Source of the DNA: Amphiplicatus sp046296195
GTDB taxonomy: Bacteria > Pseudomonadota > Alphaproteobacteria > Caulobacterales > Parvularculaceae
Direction of reading: 5' to 3'
DNA: 59,836 nt
Assembly: GCA_046296195.1 (NCBI GenBank)
Contig: JBKBLR010000015.1
Span: 1-59,836, forward strand
Part shown: one piece after another, positions 52,376 through 59,836 of the stretch
Numbering within the stretch: the stretch's first letter is position 1
How the letters are laid out: each line of letters starts with the position of its first letter
Made by a program: the position numbers and the translations under genes
The notes under the pieces: model-generated
What the model was told of the DNA's origin: nothing
What the model saw: only the letters and a program-made list of their open reading frames with translations
Database searches by the model: none

Positions 52376-53922
52376 CTCGTCTCCGCAAGCAGCGACAATT
52401 GCTCGATCATCGCGCTTCGCTGGGTTTCGCCGAGGTCAGTGAGGCTCGTTGGATAATCGCCGGTGAAGCAGTGATCGGTGAAGGCGGGCGCAGCCTTGTC
52501 GCGCCGGCCTTTTCCGAATGCCTCATAGAGGCCGTCGAGCGACAGGAAGGCGAGGCTGTCGACGCCGATCTCGGCGCGCATCTCGTCGACGGTCATGTTC
52601 GCGGCGATCAATTCGTCACGCGAGGGCGTGTCGATGCCGTAGAAGTCCGGATAAAGGATCGGCGGGCAGGCGACGCGCATGTGCACTTCCCGTGCGCCGC
52701 CGTTCCGGAGCATCTGAACGATCTTGCGTGAGGTCGTGCCGCGGACGATGGAGTCGTCGATGAGGACGATGCGCTTGCCTTCGATGGCGCCGCGATTGGG
52801 CGAGTGCTTGCGGGCGACGCCCGCCTCGCGGATGCGCTGTTCGGGTTCGATGAAGGTCCGCCCGACGAAATGGCTGCGGATCAGCGCCATTTCATAGGGA
52901 AGCCCCGAGGCCTGGGCGTAACCGATGGCGGCCGGCACGCCCGAATCCGGGATCGGCGCCACCATGTCGGCGTCAGCTCGGGCTTCGAGGGCGAGACGCG
53001 CGCCGAGGCTTTTGCGAAGCTGGTAGACGCTCTTGCCGTCAACGACCGAATTCGGCCGCGCAAAATAGATAAGTTCGAAAATGCAGGGCCGCGCCGGGGT
53101 CGTCTGCGGAAAGGCCTGGCGGCTCTCGATCTCGCCCGACGCGCGGCAGAGGATGACCTCGCCCGGACGGATGTCGCGCACGAATTTGGCGCCGATGAGA
53201 TCGAGCGCGCAGGTTTCGGAGGCGAGGATCGGGGCTCCATTGAGATCGCCGAGGATGAGCGGCCGGATCCCGACGGGATCGCGCGCGCCGATGAGGCCTT
53301 CCTTGGTCAGAATGACAAGCGCGTAGGCGCCCTCGACCTGCTTCAGCGCGTCGATCAGCTTGTCGATCATCAACAGATGATGGGAGCGCGCGGTGAGATG
53401 CAGAAAGAGCTCTGAGTCCGACGTCGACTGGAAGATGCAGCCGCGCTGGATCAGCTCCGACCGCAGCTTGCGCGCATTCGTCAGATTGCCGTTATGGGCG
53501 ATGGCGATGCCGTTGCGATCAAGATCGGCGTAAAGTGGCTGCACGTTCTTGAGAACGGTTTCCCCTTGAGTCGAATACCGGGTGTGGCCGATGGCGGCGA
53601 CGCCTTTGAGGCGACCGAGAACGGCGGCGTCCGAAAAATTGTCTGAAACGAGCCCGAGATGGCGCTCGGTGCGGAAGGCCGCGCCGTCATAGCTGGCGAT
53701 GCCTGCGGCCTCCTGGCCCCGATGCTGCAGCGCATGAATACCAAGGGCGGTGAGCGCGGCGGCGTCCGGCGTGCCGATGATTCCAAAGACGCCGCATTCC
53801 TCGTTGAGCGTGCGCGGGCCGATGACGCTCGCTCGCTCGATGCGGCGGCGATAGCGCCGGCCGAGCCTTTTCAGGCGGCGAGCCGCTTCCGTGGCGAAGT
53901 CAGTTCCGCTCGGGCGAGGCAT
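52372..53922 (-). CDS. purF: Amidophosphoribosyltransferase
   Basis: 516 residues from ATG 53922. PurF commits PRPP to purine synthesis. The N-terminal glutamine amidotransferase domain starts at C43 (EECGVFGIIG), preceded by a 42-residue stretch rich in arginine; the usual enzyme exposes this Cys after processing. Later motifs: GHTRYSTQGE, HNGNLTNA, GIRPLILG, and the PRPP loop VLIDDSIVRGTTSRKIV. The gene overlaps the end of cvpA by 23 bases, and GAGGAG precedes the ATG, so radA-cvpA-purF reads as one unit. Confidence 0.94.
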   Translation of the reverse strand: MPRPSGTDFATEAARRLKRLGRRYRRRIERASVIGPRTLNEECGVFGIIGTPDAAALTALGIHALQHRGQEAAGIASYDGAAFRTERHLGLVSDNFSDAAVLGRLKGVAAIGHTRYSTQGETVLKNVQPLYADLDRNGIAIAHNGNLTNARKLRSELIQRGCIFQSTSDSELFLHLTARSHHLLMIDKLIDALKQVEGAYALVILTKEGLIGARDPVGIRPLILGDLNGAPILASETCALDLIGAKFVRDIRPGEVILCRASGEIESRQAFPQTTPARPCIFELIYFARPNSVVDGKSVYQLRKSLGARLALEARADADMVAPIPDSGVPAAIGYAQASGLPYEMALIRSHFVGRTFIEPEQRIREAGVARKHSPNRGAIEGKRIVLIDDSIVRGTTSRKIVQMLRNGGAREVHMRVACPPILYPDFYGIDTPSRDELIAANMTVDEMRAEIGVDSLAFLSLDGLYEAFGKGRRDKAAPAFTDHCFTGDYPTSLTDLGETQRSAMIEQLSLLAETS

Positions 53923-54574
53923 TGGCGGTCGGCTCCTCGGCCAGAATGTCGGCGATCGCATCCGATGCGCGCGAGCGATTGGTCGTCTCGGTCGTCGTCA
54001 CGGTTGCGACGATTTCCTTAAGGCCGGTGCGGTCGGCGTTGGCGTAGCCTTCCTTGGCCGCATTTGCGGGCTTTGCGGGCGCCGCAGTCTTCTGTTTCTG
54101 GAGGTCGCGCTCCGACGGCGCGAACTGCTTGAAGAAAGAGGCGGACGCCGCCGCGAGCGGCCTCAGCATGGCGTCCCTGACGGCGTCGGGCTGGTTCGCT
54201 TCATCGAGATAATAGCCGTAGCCGAGAAAGCCGAGGCCGATGAGCGCAAGCGCGCGTGCAAGGCCGAAAGCGCCGCCGCCGAGGCGGTCGGCCTGTTTCA
54301 ATTTCTTGTTGAGCTTCAAGCGCAGCAGCGCTTTGTGCGCGATGAAATAGAAACCGACGAACGCCAGAAGGCCGATTAGGCCGGCGGCGAGGATCGTCTG
54401 GAAGACGCCGTTCGAGCCGAAGAAGGCGAGCGCCGGCTTGGCCCCGAGCCAGGCGACAAGCGCTGCAAGGCCGAGCACGGCGAGGGTGGTCAGCTCGCGG
54501 ATGGCGCCGCGCGCCATGGCGAAGGCGACCGAAATTCCGATTACGCCCAAGAGAAGCACGTCAAAGACGGTCAT
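53900..54574 (-). CDS. cvpA: CvpA family membrane protein
   Basis: 224 residues. Four hydrophobic helices in the N-terminal 130 residues (FDVLLLGVIGISVAFAMARG, TTLAVLGLAALVAWLGAKPA, TILAAGLIGLLAFVGFYFI, GLARALALIGLGFLGYGYY) with RGAIRELTTL typical of CvpA. The C-terminal tail is soluble and Ala/Glu-rich. CvpA is widespread beside purF and linked to membrane integrity and export of colicin V; its exact role is unclear. It overlaps purF by 23 bases and follows radA by 102. Confidence 0.88.
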   Translation of the reverse strand: MTVFDVLLLGVIGISVAFAMARGAIRELTTLAVLGLAALVAWLGAKPALAFFGSNGVFQTILAAGLIGLLAFVGFYFIAHKALLRLKLNKKLKQADRLGGGAFGLARALALIGLGFLGYGYYLDEANQPDAVRDAMLRPLAAASASFFKQFAPSERDLQKQKTAAPAKPANAAKEGYANADRTGLKEIVATVTTTETTNRSRASDAIADILAEEPTANASPERN

Positions 54575-54676
54575 GCCCTGCCTACGCTCACCCGCCGGAA
54601 TGGCCGCAAGGACCGGCCCGGCCCGCCTCTCCCAAAGGCCCTGATAGCCGTGAAGCCTTGCCTGCTCAACATCCCT

Positions 54677-56032
54677 TCAGGGCTCAAGACGCCTCATCCA
54701 GCCGAGGAGGTCGCCGAGGGTTTCGGCGTTAACGATCTCGAGCACGGAATCGCCGGCGCCCAGCGGCGTCACGGCGCCTTTGAATCCCAGCTTTCGGGCC
54801 TCTTTGAGGCGGGCGTCGGCCTGGGTGACGGGGCGGACGGCGCCCGACAGCGCGACTTCGCCGAAAAAGACGAAATGTTTCGGGAGCGGCCGGTCGAAGA
54901 GCGAGGAAATGAGGGCGGCGGCGGCGGCGAGGTCGGCGGCGGGCTCGATGATTCGCAGGCCCCCCGCCACGTTGAGGAAGACGTCATGGCGGCCGAAATC
55001 GAGCCCGCAGCGCGCATCGAGAACCGCAAGCAGCATCGACAGGCGCGCGCTGTCCCAGCCGACGACGGCGCGGCGCGGCGCGGCGAAGGTCGTCGGCGAG
55101 ACGAGCGCCTGGAATTCGACGAGCACCGGCCGCGTGCCCTCGACGCCGGCGAAGACCGCAGCGCCGGGCGCCGGTTCTCCGGGCTCGGACAAAAAGAGCT
55201 CCGAGGGGTTCGCGACTTCCCGGAGCCCGGCGCCGGTCATCTCGAAGACGCCGATCTCATGCGCGGCGCCGAAACGGTTCTTCACCGCGCGGAGCAGGCG
55301 GAAGGCGCGGCCCTGTTCGCTTTCGAAGTAGAGCACCGCGTCGACCATGTGTTCGACGACGCGGGGCCCGGCGATCTGGCCGTCCTTGGTCACATGACCG
55401 ACGAGCAGCACGACGGCGCCGGAGCCCTTGGCGTGACGGATGAGCTCCTGCGCGCAGGCGCGAACTTGGGTGACCGTGCCCGGCGCGGCGGGCAGCGCAT
55501 CCGACCACAAAGTCTGGATGGAATCGATGATGACGACGTCGGGCCGTTCGGCCTTCAGCGTCGCCAGGATGTCCCGCAGCGCCGTCGCCGCCGCGAGCCC
55601 GACCGGCGCCTCGCCAAGGCCGAGGCGCGCTGCGCGCAGGCGGATCTGGGCCGTCGCCTCCTCGCCGGAAATATAGGCGACCTTCGATCCGCCGGCGCCG
55701 AGGCCGGCTGCGATCTGGAGGAGGAGGGTCGACTTGCCGACGCCAGGATCGCCGCCGATAAGGAGGGCCGAGCCCGGCACGAGGCCGCCGCCGCAGGCGC
55801 GGTCGAACTCGGCGTTGCCGGTTAGGATGCGCGGCTCGAACTCGGCCCCGCCCTTCAGCGAGGAAAGCTCGATCGCCTTGCCCTTCGAGGCCTTGATCGC
55901 GCCCGGCGGCGCCGTCTCGACCGCCTCGGCGGCGATGGTGTTCCATTCCCCGCAGGCGTCGCAGCGGCCCTGCCATTTGCCATAGACGGCGCCGCAGGAC
56001 TGGCAGATGAAGCTCTCAGACGGGCGCGCCAA
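54677..56032 (-). CDS. radA: DNA repair protein RadA
   Basis: 451 residues. A zinc finger (C10, C13, C24, C27 in FICQSCG and GRCDACGEW) is followed by a RecA-like core: Walker A GGDPGVGKSTLLLQ, Walker B VVIIDSIQTLW, the KNRFGAAHEIG motif unique to RadA, and a C-terminal Lon-like domain. It drives branch migration in recombination repair. It heads the radA-cvpA-purF series; divergent from the carotenoid oxygenase gene. Confidence 0.96.
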   Translation of the reverse strand: MARPSESFICQSCGAVYGKWQGRCDACGEWNTIAAEAVETAPPGAIKASKGKAIELSSLKGGAEFEPRILTGNAEFDRACGGGLVPGSALLIGGDPGVGKSTLLLQIAAGLGAGGSKVAYISGEEATAQIRLRAARLGLGEAPVGLAAATALRDILATLKAERPDVVIIDSIQTLWSDALPAAPGTVTQVRACAQELIRHAKGSGAVVLLVGHVTKDGQIAGPRVVEHMVDAVLYFESEQGRAFRLLRAVKNRFGAAHEIGVFEMTGAGLREVANPSELFLSEPGEPAPGAAVFAGVEGTRPVLVEFQALVSPTTFAAPRRAVVGWDSARLSMLLAVLDARCGLDFGRHDVFLNVAGGLRIIEPAADLAAAAALISSLFDRPLPKHFVFFGEVALSGAVRPVTQADARLKEARKLGFKGAVTPLGAGDSVLEIVNAETLGDLLGWMRRLEP

Positions 56033-56098
56033 GGGAATGCTCCGGATCGTTTGCGGGGGCTCTCCGGCATTGTAGGCTGGTTCGGCAAGGAGACTTCA

Positions 56099-57499
56099 AT
56101 GGCTGACGGCGCGCCCAATCGCTTCAATCCTTATGTCGAGGGTCTTTACGCCCCGGTTCAGAACGAGGTGACGGCGGCGGACCTGCCGGTCATCGGCGAA
56201 ATCCCGCGCGATCTTCGCGGGGCCTATTTCAGGAACGGGCCGAACCCGAAGACGCCCCCCAAAGGCATGCATCACTGGTTCGACGGCGAGGGCATGGTGC
56301 ATGGCGTCTGGTTCGAGAACGGCAAGGCCCGCTACGCCAACCGCTATGTGAGGACCGCCGACTTCCTCGCCGAGGCGAAGGGCGGCGAGCCGATGCCCGG
56401 CATTTTCGAGCGCTCGCGCGAGGTCATGGGGCGCCCGACGGTCTATCGCGACACCGCCAACACCGACATCGTCGTCCATAACGGCAGGCTGCTGGCGCTG
56501 TGGTATGTCTCTGGCCAGCCGGTCGCGATGGATATCGACACGCTCGAGACCATCCGCACAGAGACTTTCGGCGGGATGCTGCCAAAGAATGTCTCGGCGC
56601 ATTCGAAGGTCGATCCCGCGACCGGCGAGTTCGTGTTTTTCGACTATGCGCTCTATGAGCCCAAACTGTCCTTCGGCACGGTGTCGGCGGACGGCCGGCT
56701 CACGTATTTCCAGGAAGTCGACGTTCCCGGGCCGCGCCTGCCGCACGACATGGGGCTGACGGAGAATTACGTCATCCTGCATGACCTTCCGGTGATCTTC
56801 TCCGACAGCGCGATCCGCAACCGGATGTGGCAGATCCATGTCGCAGACCTGCCGACGCGCTTCGGCGTCGCGCCTCGCAAAGGCGGCGCGGTCAAATGGT
56901 TCGAGTTCCCGACCTGCTACATCTATCACGTCATCAACGCTTGGGAGGAAGGCGATGAAGTCGTGATGGCGGCCTGCAAGATGGTCCCGAACGGGTTTGC
57001 GCCGGATCCGGCGTCTTTCGGCCCCTATGCGCCGATGGTGACGGTGCTCGCCTTGCGCGCGCAGCCTTTCCTGTGGCGCATGAACATGAAGACGGGCGAG
57101 GGCCGGGAGATGCAGATCGACGACTCGCTCAGCGAATTTCCGGTGGTCAATCTCGACCTTGCGGGGCGCAAGACGCGCTGGAGCTATCATGTCGTGATGG
57201 ATGATCATGTCCTCCAGCGCTATTCGGCGCTGCGCAAATACGATCTCGCACAAGGGCGCTACGAGCAGCATGATTTCGCTCACGGCGTTTACGGCTCGGA
57301 GCCGGCCTTCGCGCCGCGCGAGGGCGGATCGGGCGAGGACGACGGCTATGTCGTCACCTTCACGACCGACAGCGAGGGCCGCTCGGAAGCGCAGGTCCTC
57401 GATGCGCGGAACTTTGCGGGGCCGCCGCTCGCGCGCGTGCACCTCCCGCAGCGCGTGCCGGCCGGGTTCCACGGAACCTGGGCCAAGGCGCGCGCCTGA
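56099..57499 (+). CDS. Carotenoid oxygenase (RPE65/CCD family)
   Basis: 466 residues. The seven-bladed propeller holds iron with four His; candidates are in VSAHSKVD, YVILHDLP, CYIYHVINAWEE and PAGFHGTW at the C-terminus. RDLRGAYFRNGPNPKT and HHWFDGEGMVHGVWF are family markers. It would cleave a carotenoid or a stilbene/lignin-type compound by dioxygenation; substrate is open. Start MADGAP at 56099 was preferred to 56051. No crt genes are near. Confidence 0.9.
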   Translation: MADGAPNRFNPYVEGLYAPVQNEVTAADLPVIGEIPRDLRGAYFRNGPNPKTPPKGMHHWFDGEGMVHGVWFENGKARYANRYVRTADFLAEAKGGEPMPGIFERSREVMGRPTVYRDTANTDIVVHNGRLLALWYVSGQPVAMDIDTLETIRTETFGGMLPKNVSAHSKVDPATGEFVFFDYALYEPKLSFGTVSADGRLTYFQEVDVPGPRLPHDMGLTENYVILHDLPVIFSDSAIRNRMWQIHVADLPTRFGVAPRKGGAVKWFEFPTCYIYHVINAWEEGDEVVMAACKMVPNGFAPDPASFGPYAPMVTVLALRAQPFLWRMNMKTGEGREMQIDDSLSEFPVVNLDLAGRKTRWSYHVVMDDHVLQRYSALRKYDLAQGRYEQHDFAHGVYGSEPAFAPREGGSGEDDGYVVTFTTDSEGRSEAQVLDARNFAGPPLARVHLPQRVPAGFHGTWAKARA

Positions 57500-57502
57500 C
57501 CC

Positions 57503-57832
57503 GTGAAAACCGCGATCGTCTACGCGCTTGCCGCCTTCGCCGAGATCGCCGGCTGTTTCGCCTTCTGGGCGTGGGCGCGGCTTGGGAAATCGATCTGGTG
57601 GCTCGCGCCCGGCGCCCTTTCGCTGGTGCTCTTCGCCTGGCTTCTGACGCTCATCGACAGCGCGGCGGCGGGGCGCGCCTACGCCGCCTATGGCGGGGTC
57701 TATATCGCCGCCTCGCTCGCCTGGCTGATGGCCGTCGAAGGCGTGCGTCCGGACCGCTGGGACCTCATCGGGGCCGCGATCTGTCTTGCTGGCGCGGCGG
57801 TCATCATTGCGGGGCCGAGGCCCGCGCTCTGA
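57503..57832 (+). CDS. YnfA/UPF0060 family small membrane protein
   Basis: 109 residues from a GTG directly after the carotenoid oxygenase. Four hydrophobic helices (VYALAAFAEIAGCFAFWAW, WLAPGALSLVLFAWLLTLID, AAYGGVYIAASLAWLMAVE, DLIGAAICLAGAAVIIAGP) with EIAGCFAFWAW and R-x-Y-A-A-Y-G-G-V-Y typical of UPF0060. The family is SMR-like in fold and may export small molecules. Its position suggests co-transcription with the preceding gene. Confidence 0.92.
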   Translation: MKTAIVYALAAFAEIAGCFAFWAWARLGKSIWWLAPGALSLVLFAWLLTLIDSAAAGRAYAAYGGVYIAASLAWLMAVEGVRPDRWDLIGAAICLAGAAVIIAGPRPAL

Positions 57833-57843
57833 CGCCGAGCTTC

Positions 57844-59016
57844 TTATGCGCCCATCTGCCGCGCGGCGAGGTCGAGCATGATCTCCTCCGAGCCGCCGCC
57901 GATCGCCATCACGCGCACCTCGCGATAGATGCGCTCGATGCGTTGCCCACGGATGAAGCCGGCGCCGCCGAGGATCTGCATCGCCTCGCGCGCGCAGAAC
58001 TCCATCGTGCGGGTCGCCTGAACCTTCAACAGCGATAGCTCGGCGACCGGCGTTTGCCCTTGCATCACCCGCCAGGCGCAGTGATCGAGGAAAGCCGAAG
58101 AGGCGTGAACATGCCGCACCATCTCGGCGAGCTTGTGGCGGATCACCTGATGCTTGATGAGCTTTTTCCCGAAGGTCTCGCGCTCCATCGCCCAATTGGC
58201 CGCGTCCTCGATGCACACGCGCGCGAACGCGATCGCCTGCGCCGCCATGCCGAGGCGCTCATTGTTGAAGTTCGTGACGATGCCGGCGAAGCCGGAATTC
58301 TCCGCGCCGATGAGGTTCGCCGCCGGCACCCGCACGTCGTTGAAACTGATCGAGGCGGTGTCGGACATCCACCAGCCCATCTTCGGCAATTTCGCGCGGG
58401 TGACGCCGGGGCTGTCTGCTTCGATGAGCAGGAACGACAGCCCGCCCGCGCCGGCGCCGCCGGTGCGCACAGCGACGGTCAGGTAATCGGCGCGCCAGCC
58501 GGTCGTGATGTAGGTCTTCTCGCCATTGACGATGTAATGATCGCCGTCGCGGACGGCGCGCGTCCTGATATTCGCGACGTCGGAGCCGCCCGAGGGTTCG
58601 GTCACGCAGAGCGCGATGAGCTTCAGGCCTTTGAGCACGTCCGGCGCGATGCGCGCCTTCAATTCCCCGGAGCCGAGCGCCAGCACCGGCGGCAGGCCGA
58701 TCGAATGGGTCATCAAGCCGGCGATGAGGCCGCCCGAGCCCGCGCGCGCCAGCTCCTCCGAGGCGACGAGCGAATGGAACACGTCGACGCCCTCGCGGAC
58801 GCCGCCATATTCTTCCGGATAGCCGAGCGCGAGTAGGCCCGCCGCGGCGGCGCGCCGGTAAAGCTCGCGCGGGAATTTTCCCTCCTCGTCCCAGGCGTTG
58901 ACATGCGGCGCGACCTCGCGGTCGACGAAGGCGCGCACGGTCTGGCGCCACGCCTCATGCGAGGCGTTAAGGTGCGGCGAGGGCAGGCGGGTCGCGTCGA
59001 AGGAGAACGGTTTCAT
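57844..59016 (-). CDS. Acyl-CoA dehydrogenase
   Basis: 390 residues with the three-domain ACAD fold: N-terminal helices (EEGKFPRELYRRAAAAGLLA), LCVTEPSGGSDVANIRTRAV, YIVNGEKTYITTGWRADYLT, DTASISFNDVRVPAANLIG and ILGGAGFIRGQRIERIYREV, ending AIGGGSEEIMLDLAARQM. It oxidises an acyl-CoA at C2-C3 with FAD and passes electrons to ETF. Chain specificity is unclear; the end motif is like those of isovaleryl/short-chain members. Convergent with YnfA. Confidence 0.94.
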   Translation of the reverse strand: MKPFSFDATRLPSPHLNASHEAWRQTVRAFVDREVAPHVNAWDEEGKFPRELYRRAAAAGLLALGYPEEYGGVREGVDVFHSLVASEELARAGSGGLIAGLMTHSIGLPPVLALGSGELKARIAPDVLKGLKLIALCVTEPSGGSDVANIRTRAVRDGDHYIVNGEKTYITTGWRADYLTVAVRTGGAGAGGLSFLLIEADSPGVTRAKLPKMGWWMSDTASISFNDVRVPAANLIGAENSGFAGIVTNFNNERLGMAAQAIAFARVCIEDAANWAMERETFGKKLIKHQVIRHKLAEMVRHVHASSAFLDHCAWRVMQGQTPVAELSLLKVQATRTMEFCAREAMQILGGAGFIRGQRIERIYREVRVMAIGGGSEEIMLDLAARQMGA

Positions 59017-59126
59017 GACCGCGACCTTGGCGCGCCCGCGCCCGCGCGGTCAATGACGGCGCGCATCCCTTGCCGAGCACGCCGCGGCTTGCGATTGAGG
59101 CGCTTTGCAAGGGAGCGCCTCAAGCG

Positions 59127-59732
59127 ATGAAACTCTACCACTGCCAGGGATCGCGGTCGCTGCGCTGCGTCTGGGCCCTTGAAGAAATGGGGCTCGATTA
59201 CGAGCTCGAGACGCTCCCCTTTCCGCCCCGGCTCTTCGCCAAGCACTACAAGGACGTGAACCCGCTCGGCACCGTTCCGGCTTTCATCGACGGGGCCGTG
59301 ATGCTCACCGAGTCGAGCGGCGTCTGCCATTATCTCGCCGAGAAATACGGGCCGACGCCGCTCGGCGTCTCGAAGAACGAGGCCGACTACGGCGCCTTTC
59401 TCAACTGGATGTATCGGTCGGACGCAACGCTAACCTTTCCGCTGACGATCCATTTTCGCTACACGGCGCTCGAGCCCGAGGAACGGCGCAGCGCGCAAGT
59501 CGCCGAGGATTACAAGAAATGGTTCCTCGGCCGCTGGACGAGCGTCGAGAGCTGGCTGGAATATCGCGACTATCTGTGTACGGAGCGTTTCACCATGGCT
59601 GACATTTGCGTCGGCTATGCGCTCGTCTTCGCCAACGCGCTCGGCGTTGCGGAGGCGATGACGCCGAATGTCAGGCGCTGGTGGGAGCGGATTTCGGCCC
59701 GGCCCGCCTTCGAGCGCGCGATCGCAAAGTGA
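59127..59732 (+). CDS. Glutathione S-transferase
   Basis: 201 residues. Thioredoxin-like N domain (MKLYHCQGSRSLRCVWALEE, NPLGTVPAFIDGAVMLTESS, CHYLAEKYGP) and all-helical C domain (LNWMYRSDATLTFPLTIHFR, RFTMADICVGYALVFANALG, RRWWERISARPAFERAI). The catalytic Ser/Cys is likely Ser9/Ser11 or Cys6. Endogenous substrate unknown. Divergent from the acyl-CoA dehydrogenase. Start chosen at the conserved MKLYH. Confidence 0.92.
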   Translation: MKLYHCQGSRSLRCVWALEEMGLDYELETLPFPPRLFAKHYKDVNPLGTVPAFIDGAVMLTESSGVCHYLAEKYGPTPLGVSKNEADYGAFLNWMYRSDATLTFPLTIHFRYTALEPEERRSAQVAEDYKKWFLGRWTSVESWLEYRDYLCTERFTMADICVGYALVFANALGVAEAMTPNVRRWWERISARPAFERAIAK

Positions 59733-59822
59733 ATGGCCGGCGGAGCGCGGGCTCATCGGCGCCTTGCCCCCCGACCCCCCGCGCCGCCTGGGCTTTTGGC
59801 GGGCGCGGGGGCTCGTCATCGC

Positions 59823-59836
59823 GGGGCGATCGCCCC
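59823..59836. repeat. Perfect 14-bp palindrome at the window end
   Basis: GGGGCGATCGCCCC, symmetric, just after the GST gene. The last 104 bases also contain G/C tracts. It could be a terminator stem (the tail lies outside the window) or a dispersed GCGATCGC-type element. Confidence 0.5.

Noticed and set aside
56096..58216. Minus-strand open frame of about 700 codons
   Set aside because: Opposite the carotenoid oxygenase, YnfA and part of the acyl-CoA dehydrogenase region; His/Arg-rich shadow frame.
1..59836. tRNA, rRNA, CRISPR array, insertion sequence or integrase
   Set aside because: Scanned by eye for cloverleaf motifs, repeat-spacer patterns and transposase/integrase motifs; none supported.

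Overview
This is a high-GC, gene-dense chromosomal segment of an alphaproteobacterium, most likely from the Caulobacterales/Parvularculales side. The evidence is the lineage-typical gene sets: purM-purN next to DUF2066-hdaA-ppk1-ppx, YqeY-dnaG-rpoD beside carA, radA-cvpA-purF, a CobT subunit of the aerobic cobaltochelatase, the ligase-associated helicase/PdeM pair, and a class I PHA synthase with a phasin-region protein. I found no rRNA, tRNA, CRISPR array, insertion sequence or prophage. Most of the window is ordinary housekeeping chromosome. Genus-level placement is not claimed.

Layout. 1-9 kb is mixed accessory DNA: a gene tail, a small TonB C-terminal-like protein, an MBOAT/SGNH O-acetylation pair, a DhlA-type haloalkane dehalogenase followed by a small membrane ORF with no canonical start, a universal stress protein, a recently broken LGFP/M23 peptidase gene, a fatty acid desaturase and a membrane protein. 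9-19 kb holds lpdA, a structured non-coding stretch, the DNA-repair pair lhr-like/pdeM, rpmJ, a TPR protein, a DUF2892 protein, an MBL-fold hydrolase, a YHS-domain protein, efp and carA. 19-24 kb is YqeY-dnaG-rpoD, closed by a clear hairpin terminator.

23.9-28.4 kb is the most unusual part. A baeRF-type (release-factor-like) protein and a four-TM SLATT-like protein lie on the minus strand. They are divergent from a TIR - linker - TM - FGE-like-domain protein on the plus strand, which is followed by a small beta-rich protein. The TIR/4-TM pair looks like a candidate membrane-associated signalling or conflict module; this is inference, not proof.

28.5-46 kb returns to housekeeping: PepSY protein, MoxR ATPase, glutathione peroxidase, PHA-region protein, DUF1499, purMN (with a 10-N assembly gap inside purM), DUF2066, hdaA, ppk1, ppx, phaC, a lipoprotein, an aminotransferase, glpX and an ABC exporter. 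46-59.8 kb carries a Tat-exported M20-like protein, cobT, a hotdog thioesterase, a Tat-exported FAD oxidoreductase, purF-cvpA-radA, a carotenoid oxygenase, YnfA, an acyl-CoA dehydrogenase and a GST.

Functional links. PHA storage (phaC, PHA-region protein) and polyphosphate storage (ppk1, ppx) occur together with purine synthesis (purF, purM, purN). Replication control and initiation (hdaA, dnaG), primary sigma factor, EF-P and L36 make this a core-growth region interrupted by small accessory islands.
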